Positions 43,617-52,405 of a DNA stretch of 64,000 nucleotides are shown one piece after another. Under the pieces are notes generated by a model. It worked only from the letters and a program-made list of their open reading frames with translations. It did no database searches and was not told where the DNA came from. Source of the DNA: DAIDKA01 sp036267975 (GTDB lineage: Bacteria; Pseudomonadota; Gammaproteobacteria; Steroidobacterales; Steroidobacteraceae); the NCBI GenBank assembly GCA_036267975.1, contig DATAVA010000028.1, forward strand, positions 340,009 through 404,008. The letters are read 5' to 3'. The translations under genes and the position numbers were made by a program. Every line of letters starts with the position of its first letter. Position 1 is the stretch's first letter.

Positions 43617-45515
43617 ATGTCGCACAATCGACGCGGTCTTCTCAAGGCCGCCGGTTCGCTGCTGGTGCTGCCCGCACTGCAGCATCACCTGCTGGCAAAC
43701 GCCGCGGTGACCGGTAACCGTAACCGGGTGCGGCCGTCGGATGCGGGTTGGCCATCGCAATCAGCGTGGAAACAACTCAACGATGCAGTCGGCGGCAACC
43801 TGTTCCCAGTCCGCTTTCCGTTGAATGACATCAAGGGCGCTCCCGACGGCCCCGCCGCCCAGCGCCTCGGGAAAGAGATCAGAAACCCCTACTGGGTAGC
43901 GGATCAGCCCGGACTCACGCAGACGCTCGGATGGGTTGACGCGTGGATCACCCGGCCGAGTGTCTATGCCGTCGCCGCGCGCAATGCCAATGACATCGCG
44001 GCCGCCGTGAACTTCGCGCGCGACCATGATCTGCGGCTGGTCGTCAAGGGACGTGGCCACAGCTATCTGGGCAATTCGAATGCGCCCGACTCGCTCATGA
44101 TCTGGACGCGTCACATGACCGGCATCGAAATGCACCCCGCGTTCGTGCCGCAGGGCTGCCAGGGGAAGCTCGACCCACAACCCGCCGTCACGCTCGGTGC
44201 CGGCACGCACTGGATGCAGGCGTACCAGGCGGTCACGACCCAGGGCGGCCGGTACGTCCAGGGCGGTGGATGCACGACGGTCGGTGTCGCCGGGCTGACG
44301 CTCGGCGGAGGTTTCGGCAGCTTCTCCAAGCGCTTCGGCACGGCCGCGGCGAGTCTACTGGAAGCCGAGATCGTCACCGCCGACGGCAGGATCCAGATCG
44401 CGAACGGCTGTATCAATCCGGATCTGTTCTGGGCGCTCAAAGGCGGCGGCGGCGGCACGTTCGGAGTGGTCAGTAAGCTCACCGTCCGTACCCACGATCT
44501 CCCGCAAAACTTCGGCGAAGCCAACCTCGACATCAGGGCACCGACGGACGAGGCCTACCGCAGTCTGCTTCATGGGTTCGTCAGCTTCTACGCCGAGCAG
44601 CTCTTCAACGAACATTGGGGCGAACAGGTAAAGGTGCGCCGCGAGAACGTGCTTGAGATCCGCATGGTCTCGCAGGGCCTGGACCGGGAGCAGGCGCACC
44701 GAATCTGGCAGCCATTTCTGGATTGGATCAAGAAGTCCCCATACGGATATTCCATACCGCGGCCGGGGCCGATCATTTCCGACCTTCCGGCGCGACGCAA
44801 TTGGGACGTGGATTGGCGCATCGCGCATTGGCCGGAAGAGCTGTTTCCCCGCAACGGCAATCCGCTCAACGCGATCATGGACGATGTTCTCGTGCACGTG
44901 ATGCACGAGCCGGTATTCCAGCGGGACGAACGGCCTGGTTCGGCACCATCGGCCGCCTGGTGGGGCGGCGATGCCGGGCAGGTCGGACAGTATCTGTGGG
45001 CCTACCAATCACTGTGGATGCCCGCCTCGGCGCTTGCGCGTGATTCCCAGGCGCGTCTCGTCGATGCGTTGTTTGCCGGATCGCGACACGCAGATATTGA
45101 ATTGCATTTCAACAAGGGCCTTGCCGGAGCTCCGCCTGCCGCGATCGCAGCCGCAAAGGACACGGCGATGAATCCGGCAGTTCTGAGCGCGTTCGCGCTC
45201 GCCATCGTGGCCACCGGACAGGGGCCCGCCTACCCGGGAATTGCGGGGCATGAGCCCAACGTCATCAAGGGGCGTGCTGCGGTGAAAGCAATCGATCAAT
45301 GCCTGGAGCAACTCCGCGCGCTTGCGGGGCACAACGGCTCATACGTGAACGAGACCAACTATTTCGAGGCCGATTGGCAGCGGGCCTTCTGGGGCGACAA
45401 CTACGCCCGGCTGCGGGCCATCAAGCAGAAGTACGATCCCGACGGCCTGTTCTTCGCACATCATGGCGTTGGCAGCGAGGAGTGGAGTCAGGACGGCTTC
45501 ACGCGCGTGCCTTAA
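43617..45515 (+). CDS. Secreted bicovalent FAD oxidase with BBE C-terminal domain
   Basis: 632 aa. A twin-arginine-like start HNRRGLLKAAGSLLVLPAL suggests Tat export. In the FAD domain, His of VVKGRGHSYLGNSN and Cys of QGGGCTTVGVAGLTLGGG are both present, the pattern for bicovalently attached FAD (8-alpha-His and 6-S-Cys). The BBE domain at the C-terminus reads NETNYFEADWQRAFWGDNY and YDPDGLFFAHHGVGSEEW. It would oxidise a bulky alcohol, sugar or aromatic substrate with O2. AGGAGCGAG lies 8-16 bp before the start. A decayed copy of its 5' end lies 0.8 kb upstream. Confidence 0.87.
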   Translation: MSHNRRGLLKAAGSLLVLPALQHHLLANAAVTGNRNRVRPSDAGWPSQSAWKQLNDAVGGNLFPVRFPLNDIKGAPDGPAAQRLGKEIRNPYWVADQPGLTQTLGWVDAWITRPSVYAVAARNANDIAAAVNFARDHDLRLVVKGRGHSYLGNSNAPDSLMIWTRHMTGIEMHPAFVPQGCQGKLDPQPAVTLGAGTHWMQAYQAVTTQGGRYVQGGGCTTVGVAGLTLGGGFGSFSKRFGTAAASLLEAEIVTADGRIQIANGCINPDLFWALKGGGGGTFGVVSKLTVRTHDLPQNFGEANLDIRAPTDEAYRSLLHGFVSFYAEQLFNEHWGEQVKVRRENVLEIRMVSQGLDREQAHRIWQPFLDWIKKSPYGYSIPRPGPIISDLPARRNWDVDWRIAHWPEELFPRNGNPLNAIMDDVLVHVMHEPVFQRDERPGSAPSAAWWGGDAGQVGQYLWAYQSLWMPASALARDSQARLVDALFAGSRHADIELHFNKGLAGAPPAAIAAAKDTAMNPAVLSAFALAIVATGQGPAYPGIAGHEPNVIKGRAAVKAIDQCLEQLRALAGHNGSYVNETNYFEADWQRAFWGDNYARLRAIKQKYDPDGLFFAHHGVGSEEWSQDGFTRVP

Positions 45516-45598
45516 GGCGACGCCGCGATGACCACATACTGCTTCCGGCCGACTTCGTAGGACATCGGTTGGACGTGAGCGCCGGCGGGCAGCGAGTT
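45512..45598 (-). pseudogene. C-terminal remnant of a PQQ-dependent glucose dehydrogenase-like gene
   Basis: A 28-codon tail on the minus strand: LPAGAHVQPMSYEVGRKQYV then VIAASP and TAA. LPAG-x5-PM-[ST]-YE-x-GRKQYVVIAA is the usual end of membrane PQQ sugar dehydrogenases. The upstream rest of the gene is missing. It overlaps the FAD-oxidase stop through a shared CCTTAAGG. Confidence 0.55.
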
Positions 45599-45737
45599 AC
45601 TTGCCGCCCAGCGGTATGGCGTTGGCCGGCTGCGTGGCGTGGGCGAAGTCATACTCGGTGGTGTAGTGGGCACCTTCGATGGTGCCTACGGATTTCAAGA
45701 TCAGGTTTTTTGCGGACAACCAAAACCTGCTATCCAT
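45597..45737 (-). pseudogene. Tail of an unidentified minus-strand gene
   Basis: 46 codons from ATG 45737: FWLSAKNLILKSVGTIEGAH then YTTEYDFAHATQPANAIPLG and a stop. The composition reads like real protein, and the frame is open upstream to at least 45823 through a tRNA-like scrap. It overlaps the PQQ remnant by two bases. Origin not recognised. Confidence 0.4.
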
Positions 45738-45784
45738 GGCGCTGCGATATACATGCGATGCTCCGATGCGCTTAGGGATAGGTC

Positions 45785-45822
45785 GACTTAAAATCCAAAG
45801 CCCGGTCGATTCCCGCCACTCT
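45785..45822 (+). other. tRNA-Leu-like sequence scrap (possible integration scar)
   Basis: GACTTAAAATCC (45785-45796) equals the anticodon-arm strand of tRNA-Leu(UAA) in many proteobacteria and is followed by TCGATTCCCGCCACTCT (45806-45822), which looks like the 3' half of a T-arm and acceptor. The parts between are missing, so no tRNA can fold. It could be the remains of an attachment site. Confidence 0.35.
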
Positions 45823-46732
45823 AAGACCCCGGCCCTTCGCCCCAGCCGGAATGCAGCTGGCCGTTGCCGCGGAAGAACGCCTCGATGTGCCGGATGAGGC
45901 CGTCCTGGATCTTGAACACCTCGAAGACCACCGAGCCATTGTTCTTGGGCAGCTCCGGTGGAGTCATGAAGTTGGCGATGGCGAGTACCACCCCGCGCTC
46001 CTCATCGGCGATGTAGAAGCGCCGGTTGCGCACCGTCCAGCGCACCCGCGGATCCTTGAATTCCCCGCCGCAGCTGCCCGGACCGAGCCGCGAGTTCACG
46101 GTAAAGGTTCCCAGTTCGATGCGCTGGCACTCCGGGTGCCACGGGACCTCGTGGTAATTGAGCGTGCCCGTCACCGCATCGAAGTATTTGTCCGCAATGG
46201 CGAACAGCTGCGCCCGCGTCGAGCGCTCGGCGGCCGGCAGATACGTATCGTAGAGGGTATGCGGCAACGCCAGGGAGGAGGCGGTGGTGCCGCCCAAGGT
46301 GCCGTCGTAGGAGACCTCTTCGATTTCGGTGACCTGCTTGCCGACCACCTTCAGGCGCACGACGTAGAACCACCACTTCTCCGTGTCCTTGGTCGGCGAG
46401 TTCGTGACCGTGCCGTAGAACACGGCGGCGCCCGAGACCGGGTCCACGAAGGCATGTCGGTAGGGAATGCGCTTCACGGCACCCCATACCTGTCCATGTC
46501 CCAGTGTCGTCACCGCACCGTTGCTGGTGACCCGCAGCTGCGGCGCTACCGCCAGGCGCGAGGTGTCATTGTCGACCAGCGCCTCGGTGTAGGTCGTCAG
46601 AATGCTCAGCAGGCAGTGGCGATTGCAGTCGGCCGAGATCGCCGGCGCCGCATCGACCGGCTGCGACCTCCCCATCCCACTGACACCACCGAGAACGACG
46701 TATGCGGCCAATGCAGGCAGATAGATGCGCAT
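45821..46732 (-). CDS. Secreted protein with SnoaL-like (NTF2-fold) halves
   Basis: 303 aa from ATG 46732 (46750 adds six residues). A signal peptide LPALAAYVVLGGVSG precedes the mature part. Two NTF2-like halves are suggested: one around CLLSILTTYTEALVDNDTSR to GTVTNSPTKDTEKWWFYVVR and another from AQLFAIADKYFDAVTGTLNY to VFEVFKIQDGLIRHIEAFF. The FKIQDGLIRHIEAFF end is a hallmark of SnoaL-like proteins. It follows the aldehyde dehydrogenase gene by 40 bp on the minus strand and probably belongs to that catabolic unit. Enzyme activity unknown; isomerase or dehydratase-like roles are common for the fold. Confidence 0.72.
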   Translation of the reverse strand: MRIYLPALAAYVVLGGVSGMGRSQPVDAAPAISADCNRHCLLSILTTYTEALVDNDTSRLAVAPQLRVTSNGAVTTLGHGQVWGAVKRIPYRHAFVDPVSGAAVFYGTVTNSPTKDTEKWWFYVVRLKVVGKQVTEIEEVSYDGTLGGTTASSLALPHTLYDTYLPAAERSTRAQLFAIADKYFDAVTGTLNYHEVPWHPECQRIELGTFTVNSRLGPGSCGGEFKDPRVRWTVRNRRFYIADEERGVVLAIANFMTPPELPKNNGSVVFEVFKIQDGLIRHIEAFFRGNGQLHSGWGEGPGS

Positions 46733-46772
46733 TCGAACAGTATAGGGCATCGCGTGGCATTCATATCGCGAT

Positions 46773-48272
46773 TCAGCGTCGATCCCGTATCGCGGGCGCC
46801 AGGCGGATATGAATGTTCTTCTCCTGCGTGAATGCCAGCAGTTCATCCAGGCACTCCTCGCGCCCGAGCCCGGATTGCTTGTAGCCGCCGAAGGGGCTGC
46901 CGAGAAAGTGCTTGGCAACCTCGTTGACCCAGACGAACCCCGCCGCCACGCGTTGGGCGGCACGGTGCGCGGTATCGAGGTCGCGTGTCCAGATGGAACA
47001 GGTGAGCCCATATTCAAGCGCGTTGACCTGCTCGAACATGACGTCGGGGTCCCGCCAGCGCAGCACGCTCAGTACGGGCCCGAAGATCTCCTCACGCGCG
47101 ATGCGCATCTGCGCCGTCACCTCGGCAAAGACCGTCGGTTCGATGAAGTAGCCGCGTTCGGGCGCGCACTGCGCCGGTCGCTTGCCGCCGTATGCCAGCC
47201 GGGCGCCATCGGTTTGCGCTGCGGCAATGTACTGGAGTACGCGCTCGTACTGGATGCGACTGACGAGTGCTCCCATGCGGGTCGCAGGGTCCGTCGGCAG
47301 GCCCGGCACAAAATCAGGCAGCCGATTGCAGATGCGCTCGAGCACCGCGTCATGCAGGGACGCGTGGACAAAGGCGCGGCTCGTCGAGCCGCAGGACTGA
47401 CCGCACCATCCGAAGTTCATGCCCTCCACCACGGCCTGCGCGACCTCGTCGGGGTCGGCATCGGCGAAGGCGATCAGCGCATTCTTTCCACCCAGTTCGA
47501 GCAATACCGGCTTGATGGTGTCGGCGGCCGCATGCAGTACCGCACGGCCCGCCGGGACGCTGCCCACCAAGGCGACCTTGGCAATACCGGGGTGAGCGGC
47601 CAGATGCGCTGCGGCGAGGCGGTCGGCGGGCACCACGTTGAAAACCCCCGCGGGAAACAGTGGCCCGATCAGTTCGGCCAGCCGCAGCGCCGATAGCGGC
47701 GTCTGCTCGGCAGGCTTGATGATCACGGCATTCCCGGCGGCCAGGATGGCCGCGGATTTGCCGGCACAGAACATCAGCGGGTGATTGAAGGGCAGCAGTC
47801 GCGCCACGACGCCCACAGGTTCGCGCACCGAGAAGTTCACCTGGTCCGGGCCCAGCGGAATCGAGGCGCCCTTCATCTCCGTGACCAGCCCGGCGAAAAA
47901 CTCCACCTGGGCAGCAGCGGCATCGGCGTCCTTGCGCATCTCCCGATAAGGATTGCCACTGTCAGCCGCATCCAGCATGGCCAGTTCGGCTCCATGACGG
48001 CGGATGACGTCGGCCGCCTGACGCAGAACGCGGGCACGCTCGCCCGCAGGTACTTCACGCCAGTGCGCGAAGCCGCGCTGCGCCGCCGCCACGGCCGCGT
48101 CCAGATCCCCCCTGCTCGCATGGGTAACGTGGGCGAGCATATCGCCGGTGCCTGGGTTCTCGATGCTCACGCGCAGGCCCCCAGCGCTGTGATGCCAGTC
48201 GCCGCCGTAGTAGAGATCGCGCGCCTGGGGCAGGCGCAATGCGGGCACGGGCTCGTCGGATTGCAATTTCAT
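46773..48272 (-). CDS. NAD(P)-dependent aldehyde dehydrogenase
   Basis: 499 aa. The catalytic Cys lies in FGWCGQSCGSTSR and the general-base Glu in LLELGGKNALI; the cofactor region has VGVVARLLPFNHPLMF and KPAEQTPLSALRLAELIG. It oxidises an aldehyde to its acid. The start overlaps the MFS gene stop by 4 bp (ATGA). Neighbours are an aromatic-acid-type MFS carrier and, divergently, a dihydroxyphthalate-decarboxylase-like operon, so its substrate may be an aromatic or short-chain aldehyde. Confidence 0.9.
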   Translation of the reverse strand: MKLQSDEPVPALRLPQARDLYYGGDWHHSAGGLRVSIENPGTGDMLAHVTHASRGDLDAAVAAAQRGFAHWREVPAGERARVLRQAADVIRRHGAELAMLDAADSGNPYREMRKDADAAAAQVEFFAGLVTEMKGASIPLGPDQVNFSVREPVGVVARLLPFNHPLMFCAGKSAAILAAGNAVIIKPAEQTPLSALRLAELIGPLFPAGVFNVVPADRLAAAHLAAHPGIAKVALVGSVPAGRAVLHAAADTIKPVLLELGGKNALIAFADADPDEVAQAVVEGMNFGWCGQSCGSTSRAFVHASLHDAVLERICNRLPDFVPGLPTDPATRMGALVSRIQYERVLQYIAAAQTDGARLAYGGKRPAQCAPERGYFIEPTVFAEVTAQMRIAREEIFGPVLSVLRWRDPDVMFEQVNALEYGLTCSIWTRDLDTAHRAAQRVAAGFVWVNEVAKHFLGSPFGGYKQSGLGREECLDELLAFTQEKNIHIRLAPAIRDRR

Positions 48273-49642
48273 GGCTGAGCCTGACGGGCACTGCTGCCAA
48301 ATCTATCCTTCGACAACAGGCTCAGCGCGAGCATCGAGATCACGGTCGGCATACTGCAGATCAGTAGTGTCGTCGTAGGGGTCCAATGGGCCGCGAGCAT
48401 CAGCCCCAGCAGCAGCGGCTGCGCGACACCGATGAGACGCGAGACCGCCGAGGCCCAGCCCACCCCGGTGGTGCGCAGCGCCGTCGGATACAGCCGCGCC
48501 AACAGGCCCTGGCTGCCCGAGGTGCCCCCGTTGAGGGTTAGACCGATCAGGAACGCCACCCCAACCGGGGAACTCTTCACCCGCAGCGCGAAGATCACTA
48601 TGAACAAGGTCGCACACAGATGCGCCGGGATCAGTATCCGGTAGGTCCCGAAACGGTCCATGCACCAGCCGATGATGAAAGCGCCAATGATGCCGCCCAT
48701 CAACAGTACGACCGAGAAGTTGATGCCCTGCGCCGCCGACTGGCCGGCGGTGTTCAAGAGCGTCGGGATCCAGAACACCAGCGCGCCGATCGTGGTCACA
48801 TCCATCGAGAGCACGAGCCAGATCATCAGGGTGCTGAGGATGCGACCCCCACCGAACAGGTCCCGTATCGGCTGCCGGCGCAGGTGCTCGCCTGAGAGGG
48901 TGAACTGGGCCCGCGCCGGCGGCGCCGAATCCGCGACCAGGCGCCCGAGCAGCACCGGCAGGCGCGGATCGCCCGGATCACGCACGGTGATGAAGCGCGG
49001 TGATTCGGGCAACCAGCGCCACATGGCCAGCGACAGCGCGAGGGGTACCGCGCCGCCGACCCACAGTACGGAGCCCCAGCCGAAGGCGGGCATCAGGCGT
49101 CCGGCGATGAGCCCCGCCAGCGCCGAGCCGATCGCAAAACCGCTGTAGAGCACCACGATCACCAGGGAGCGGCGCCGCGCCGGGGTGACTTCGGCAGCGA
49201 TGGCCACGATGTTCGGCAGCGCCGCGCCCAGTGCCAGGCCGACCAGGACCCGCCAGACGATGAACGTCGTGGCGCCCGCGGCAGTGGTGCTGAGGATCGA
49301 AAGGGCGCCAAAGATCATCGTGCCTACGATCACCGGGACGCGTCGTCCGATGCGATCCGCCAGCGGCCCGATGGCCAGGTACCCTACCGCGCTGCCGACC
49401 GTGCCGGCCGTAAAAATCACGCCTAATGTCGAGGCGGACAGGTGCCAGAGCGTCAACAGCGTCGGACCGATGTATGAGACCGCGTAGGTGTCATAGCCCT
49501 CGAACGTCATGCACAGCAGGCTCAGGACAAAGACCGTGATTTGCAGGGGCCCGAAGCGCGCCTTGTCGATGAGGGGGCCGATGTCGACCGTGGGTCGCAC
49601 CGCTGTGGAGGCCGGCTCGTGGATCCGATCCATCACATACAC
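48269..49642 (-). CDS. MFS transporter, aromatic acid/H+ symporter (AAHS) type
   Basis: 457 aa, 12 membrane helices in two sixes with a central cytoplasmic loop. Motifs are FEGYDTYAVSYIGPTL in helix 1 and AIGPLADRIGRRVPVIVG between helices 2 and 3, typical of PcaK/BenK-type carriers. It imports an aromatic or other organic acid. It is the first gene of a minus-strand unit with the aldehyde dehydrogenase and is divergent from the DUF3237 operon, with about 90 bp between the starts if the downstream gene begins at 49733. Confidence 0.87.
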   Translation of the reverse strand: MYVMDRIHEPASTAVRPTVDIGPLIDKARFGPLQITVFVLSLLCMTFEGYDTYAVSYIGPTLLTLWHLSASTLGVIFTAGTVGSAVGYLAIGPLADRIGRRVPVIVGTMIFGALSILSTTAAGATTFIVWRVLVGLALGAALPNIVAIAAEVTPARRRSLVIVVLYSGFAIGSALAGLIAGRLMPAFGWGSVLWVGGAVPLALSLAMWRWLPESPRFITVRDPGDPRLPVLLGRLVADSAPPARAQFTLSGEHLRRQPIRDLFGGGRILSTLMIWLVLSMDVTTIGALVFWIPTLLNTAGQSAAQGINFSVVLLMGGIIGAFIIGWCMDRFGTYRILIPAHLCATLFIVIFALRVKSSPVGVAFLIGLTLNGGTSGSQGLLARLYPTALRTTGVGWASAVSRLIGVAQPLLLGLMLAAHWTPTTTLLICSMPTVISMLALSLLSKDRFGSSARQAQP

Positions 49643-49732
49643 TAACGCGCCGAGCGGTCGCTTGTAAGCCCCGCGCGGGTGTATATAGATTCGTATGCCG
49701 CCCTAATCAGCGACGTAAACGTGGACATACCG

Positions 49733-50233
49733 ATGGTCGATTTGGATCCCAGCCTGCAGCCGCGGCGGTTGCAGACGATGCTGCCGCAGTTCGAGTACGT
49801 GTTCCAGACCCGTGTGGTCACCGGGGATGTGCTGCGCATGGCCTACGGGGCCGGTGAGCGGCTCATGGTACAGATCCGCGGCGGGGACATCGACGGGCCG
49901 CGGCTGCGCGGCGCCATATTGCCCGGCGGCATCGAATGGCCCACCTACCGGCCCGACGGCGTCGGCATGGTGGATGCGTGCTACACCTTTCGCTCGCATG
50001 ACGGCGTGCACATCAATATCCGCAATCGCGGCTATCGACGTGCATCTCCCGAGGTGATGCGGCGCCTCAACGCGCTGGATGAGTTCGTGGACCCCGGCGA
50101 GTACTACATCCGCACAACGCCGCTGTTCGAGGCGCCGCCCGGCCCCTACGGCTGGCTTGCCGAGCATTGCTTCGTCGGTATCGGTGAACGGCAGAAGGAA
50201 TGTCTTTTCATGCGTTACTACATGCTTCTATGA
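49733..50233 (+). CDS. DUF3237 family protein
   Basis: 166 aa from ATG 49733 (GTG 49679 gives 18 more residues but leaves little room for a promoter). The DUF3237 pattern is seen as FEYVFQTRVV, VQIRGGDIDGPRLRGAILPG, YTFRSHDGVHINIRNRGYR and the end GERQKECLFMRYYML. The fold is a beta barrel of unknown function, often found in aromatic or steroid catabolic operons. Its stop overlaps the MetE-like start (ATGA). Confidence 0.82.
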   Translation: MVDLDPSLQPRRLQTMLPQFEYVFQTRVVTGDVLRMAYGAGERLMVQIRGGDIDGPRLRGAILPGGIEWPTYRPDGVGMVDACYTFRSHDGVHINIRNRGYRRASPEVMRRLNALDEFVDPGEYYIRTTPLFEAPPGPYGWLAEHCFVGIGERQKECLFMRYYMLL

Positions 50234-51363
50234 AGCAGGCCCCAATGATGCCAATTCTGTCCCGACCTCCGTTTCGCGCCGATCACGTCGGCAGTTTGTT
50301 GCGGCCGCCCGAACTGCTCGCCGCGCGCGAGCAGTATCGCACCGGCACGCTCACCGCAGGACAACTCAAATCCCTGGAGGATGCGGCCATTCTCGAGGTG
50401 GTGCGTCACCAGGAGAGCCTCGGCCTGCGCGCCGCGACGGACGGTGAATTTCGCCGCACGCTGTGGCATCTGGATTTTCTCAAACAGTTTGCCAACGTGG
50501 AGGTCACCCGTTCGTCCATCAAGGTGAACTTTCACACCGAACAGGGGGATATCGAACGGGCACCCACAGCCATGCGCGTCACCGGGAGACTCGCACGTCC
50601 ACACCCCATCTTCGTTGAGCATTACCGCTTCCTGCACTCGATCGCGCGGGGGACGCCGAAGCTGACCATTCCCTCGCCGTCGATGCTGCATTTTCGCGGC
50701 GGACGGGACGTCATCGACCGGCAGGCCTATCCGGATCTGGCGCAGTTCTATGCCGACCTGGCGCGAGTCTATTCCGAAGAGGTCGCTGATCTGGGCGCGG
50801 TCGGCTGCCGCTACCTGCAGCTGGATGAGGTCAATTTCGCCTACCTGTGCGACCCGAAGCTGCGACGCGAGGTGCAAAGCTATGGGGAGGATCCCGATCA
50901 GCTGCCGCATACCTATGCCAGGCTCATCAACGGTGCGATCGCCACCCGCCCGACCGATATGGCGGTGTGCATGCACCTGTGCCGCGGCAACTTCGAGGGG
51001 GCGTGGCTCGCCGAAGGCGGCTACGAACCGGTCGCCGAGGTGCTGTTCAACGAGATCGACGTGACGGGGTATTTTCTGGAATACGATACCTCCCGGGCCG
51101 GTGATTTTGCGCCCCTGCGGCTGCTGCCGAAGGGCAAGACGGTCGTGCTCGGGCTCATCAGCAGCAAGCGCGGCGCACTCGAGAGCAAGGATGAGCTCAA
51201 GCGGCGTATTGATGAGGCTGCAAAGTATGTACCGCTCGAGCAGCTGGCATTGAGTCCGCAGTGCGGGTTTGCCAGCGGCGAGCGCGGCAACAAGCTCACG
51301 CGCGAGGAGCAGTTTGCGAAGCTTGCGCTGGTCGTTGAGGTCGCGCGCGAAGTGTGGGGATAG
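50230..51363 (+). CDS. Cobalamin-independent methionine synthase C-terminal domain-like protein
   Basis: 377 aa, the size of the C-terminal (catalytic) half of MetE. All four zinc positions look conserved: His and Cys in CMHLCRGN, Glu in YFLEYD and Cys in SPQCGFASG. RADHVGSLLRPPELLAAR is the N-terminal family motif, and GEFRRTLWHLDF follows. Such proteins without the N-terminal half act as methyltransferases or, as proposed in some catabolic loci, as demethylases. It starts by 4-bp overlap after the DUF3237 gene and is followed by the decarboxylase-like gene at 3 bp, so it is likely part of a catabolic route, not methionine biosynthesis. Confidence 0.83.
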   Translation: MKQAPMMPILSRPPFRADHVGSLLRPPELLAAREQYRTGTLTAGQLKSLEDAAILEVVRHQESLGLRAATDGEFRRTLWHLDFLKQFANVEVTRSSIKVNFHTEQGDIERAPTAMRVTGRLARPHPIFVEHYRFLHSIARGTPKLTIPSPSMLHFRGGRDVIDRQAYPDLAQFYADLARVYSEEVADLGAVGCRYLQLDEVNFAYLCDPKLRREVQSYGEDPDQLPHTYARLINGAIATRPTDMAVCMHLCRGNFEGAWLAEGGYEPVAEVLFNEIDVTGYFLEYDTSRAGDFAPLRLLPKGKTVVLGLISSKRGALESKDELKRRIDEAAKYVPLEQLALSPQCGFASGERGNKLTREEQFAKLALVVEVAREVWG

Positions 51364-51366
51364 ACC

Positions 51367-52362
51367 GTGTCAAAGCTCAGTTTATCGATCGCGTTCGGTG
51401 ACTATGACCGCACCCGTCCACTCGCCGACGGCAGCATTGCCATCGACGGCGTCGAGCCGATGTTTCTGCTGCTCTCGCCGGAGGAGATGTTCTTCCGCGC
51501 CTTCCGCCATGCCGACTTCGATGTCTGCGAGCTGTCGCTGAGCAGCTTTGCGCTCCGCACCGCGCGGGGCGACAACCCTTATATCGGCATTCCCGTATTT
51601 CCCTCACGAGCCTTTCGGCATACCGCGATTATCGTTCGGCGCGACCGCGGTATCGATGCGCCGCAAGATCTGAAGGGCCGGCGTATCGGCACGCCCGAGT
51701 ATCAGCTCTCGGCCTGCGTGTGGGCGCGGGGGCTCCTGCAGGACGAATACGGCGTGCGGCCCGAAGACATCAACTGGGTTCGCGGCGGCATGGAGAATCC
51801 GGGGCGCATCGAGAAAATCAGTCTGAACCTGCCACCGGGGGTACGACTGGAGTCGGCCCCTGCCGACCGCACGCTGTCCGACATGCTCGCCGCCGGCGAG
51901 ATCGATGGCCTCATCGGTCCGCGCCTGCCCTCCTGCTTCGAGGACCCGGCAGCGAATGTTGGCTGGCTCTTCCGGGACGCGGTGCAAACGGCAACGCAGT
52001 ATTTCCAGCGCACCGGCATCTTTCCGATCATGCATGTCATCGGCGTACGGCGCACCTTGGTCGAGCAGCACCCCTGGCTGCCCGCGACGCTGCTCAAGGC
52101 CTTCAGCGCCGCCAAAACGCTGGCCCTGCAGTATCTTGCTGATACCTCGGCCGCCAAGGTGTCGCTGCCCTTCGTCGAGGAGCAGCTCGTGGCGGCGCGA
52201 CGGCTGCTGGGCCAGGACTTCTGGTCCTATGGATTCACGGCCGCGAACCGCAAGGTGCTCGACACCTTTCTGGGCTACCACCACACTCAGGGGCTCTCCA
52301 CCCGCCGCGTGACAGCGGAAGAGCTGTTTCATCCCGGAGCGCTGGAGCTCTACAAGATCTAG
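51367..52362 (+). CDS. 4,5-dihydroxyphthalate decarboxylase-like / periplasmic-binding-fold enzyme
   Basis: 331 aa from a GTG, 3 bp after the MetE-like gene. SIAFGDYDRTRPLADGSIA near the start, RAFRHADFDVCELSLSSFAL and GGMENPGRIEKISLNLP are typical of the Pht5/4,5-dihydroxyphthalate decarboxylase group, which has the fold of NMT1-like substrate-binding proteins. No signal peptide is seen, so it is a cytosolic enzyme, not a transport receptor. It would decarboxylate a dihydroxylated aromatic acid. With the neighbouring transporter and dehydrogenase it points to aromatic acid breakdown. Confidence 0.8.
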   Translation: MSKLSLSIAFGDYDRTRPLADGSIAIDGVEPMFLLLSPEEMFFRAFRHADFDVCELSLSSFALRTARGDNPYIGIPVFPSRAFRHTAIIVRRDRGIDAPQDLKGRRIGTPEYQLSACVWARGLLQDEYGVRPEDINWVRGGMENPGRIEKISLNLPPGVRLESAPADRTLSDMLAAGEIDGLIGPRLPSCFEDPAANVGWLFRDAVQTATQYFQRTGIFPIMHVIGVRRTLVEQHPWLPATLLKAFSAAKTLALQYLADTSAAKVSLPFVEEQLVAARRLLGQDFWSYGFTAANRKVLDTFLGYHHTQGLSTRRVTAEELFHPGALELYKI

Positions 52363-52405
52363 CGGGTATCCACGGGACGCAGCCGTTCGGTTACCCCCTA
52401 CCCGG

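Noticed and set aside
45740..45830. Complete tRNA gene
   Set aside because: Only fragments resembling the anticodon strand and T-arm end are present; acceptor and D-arm halves do not pair.
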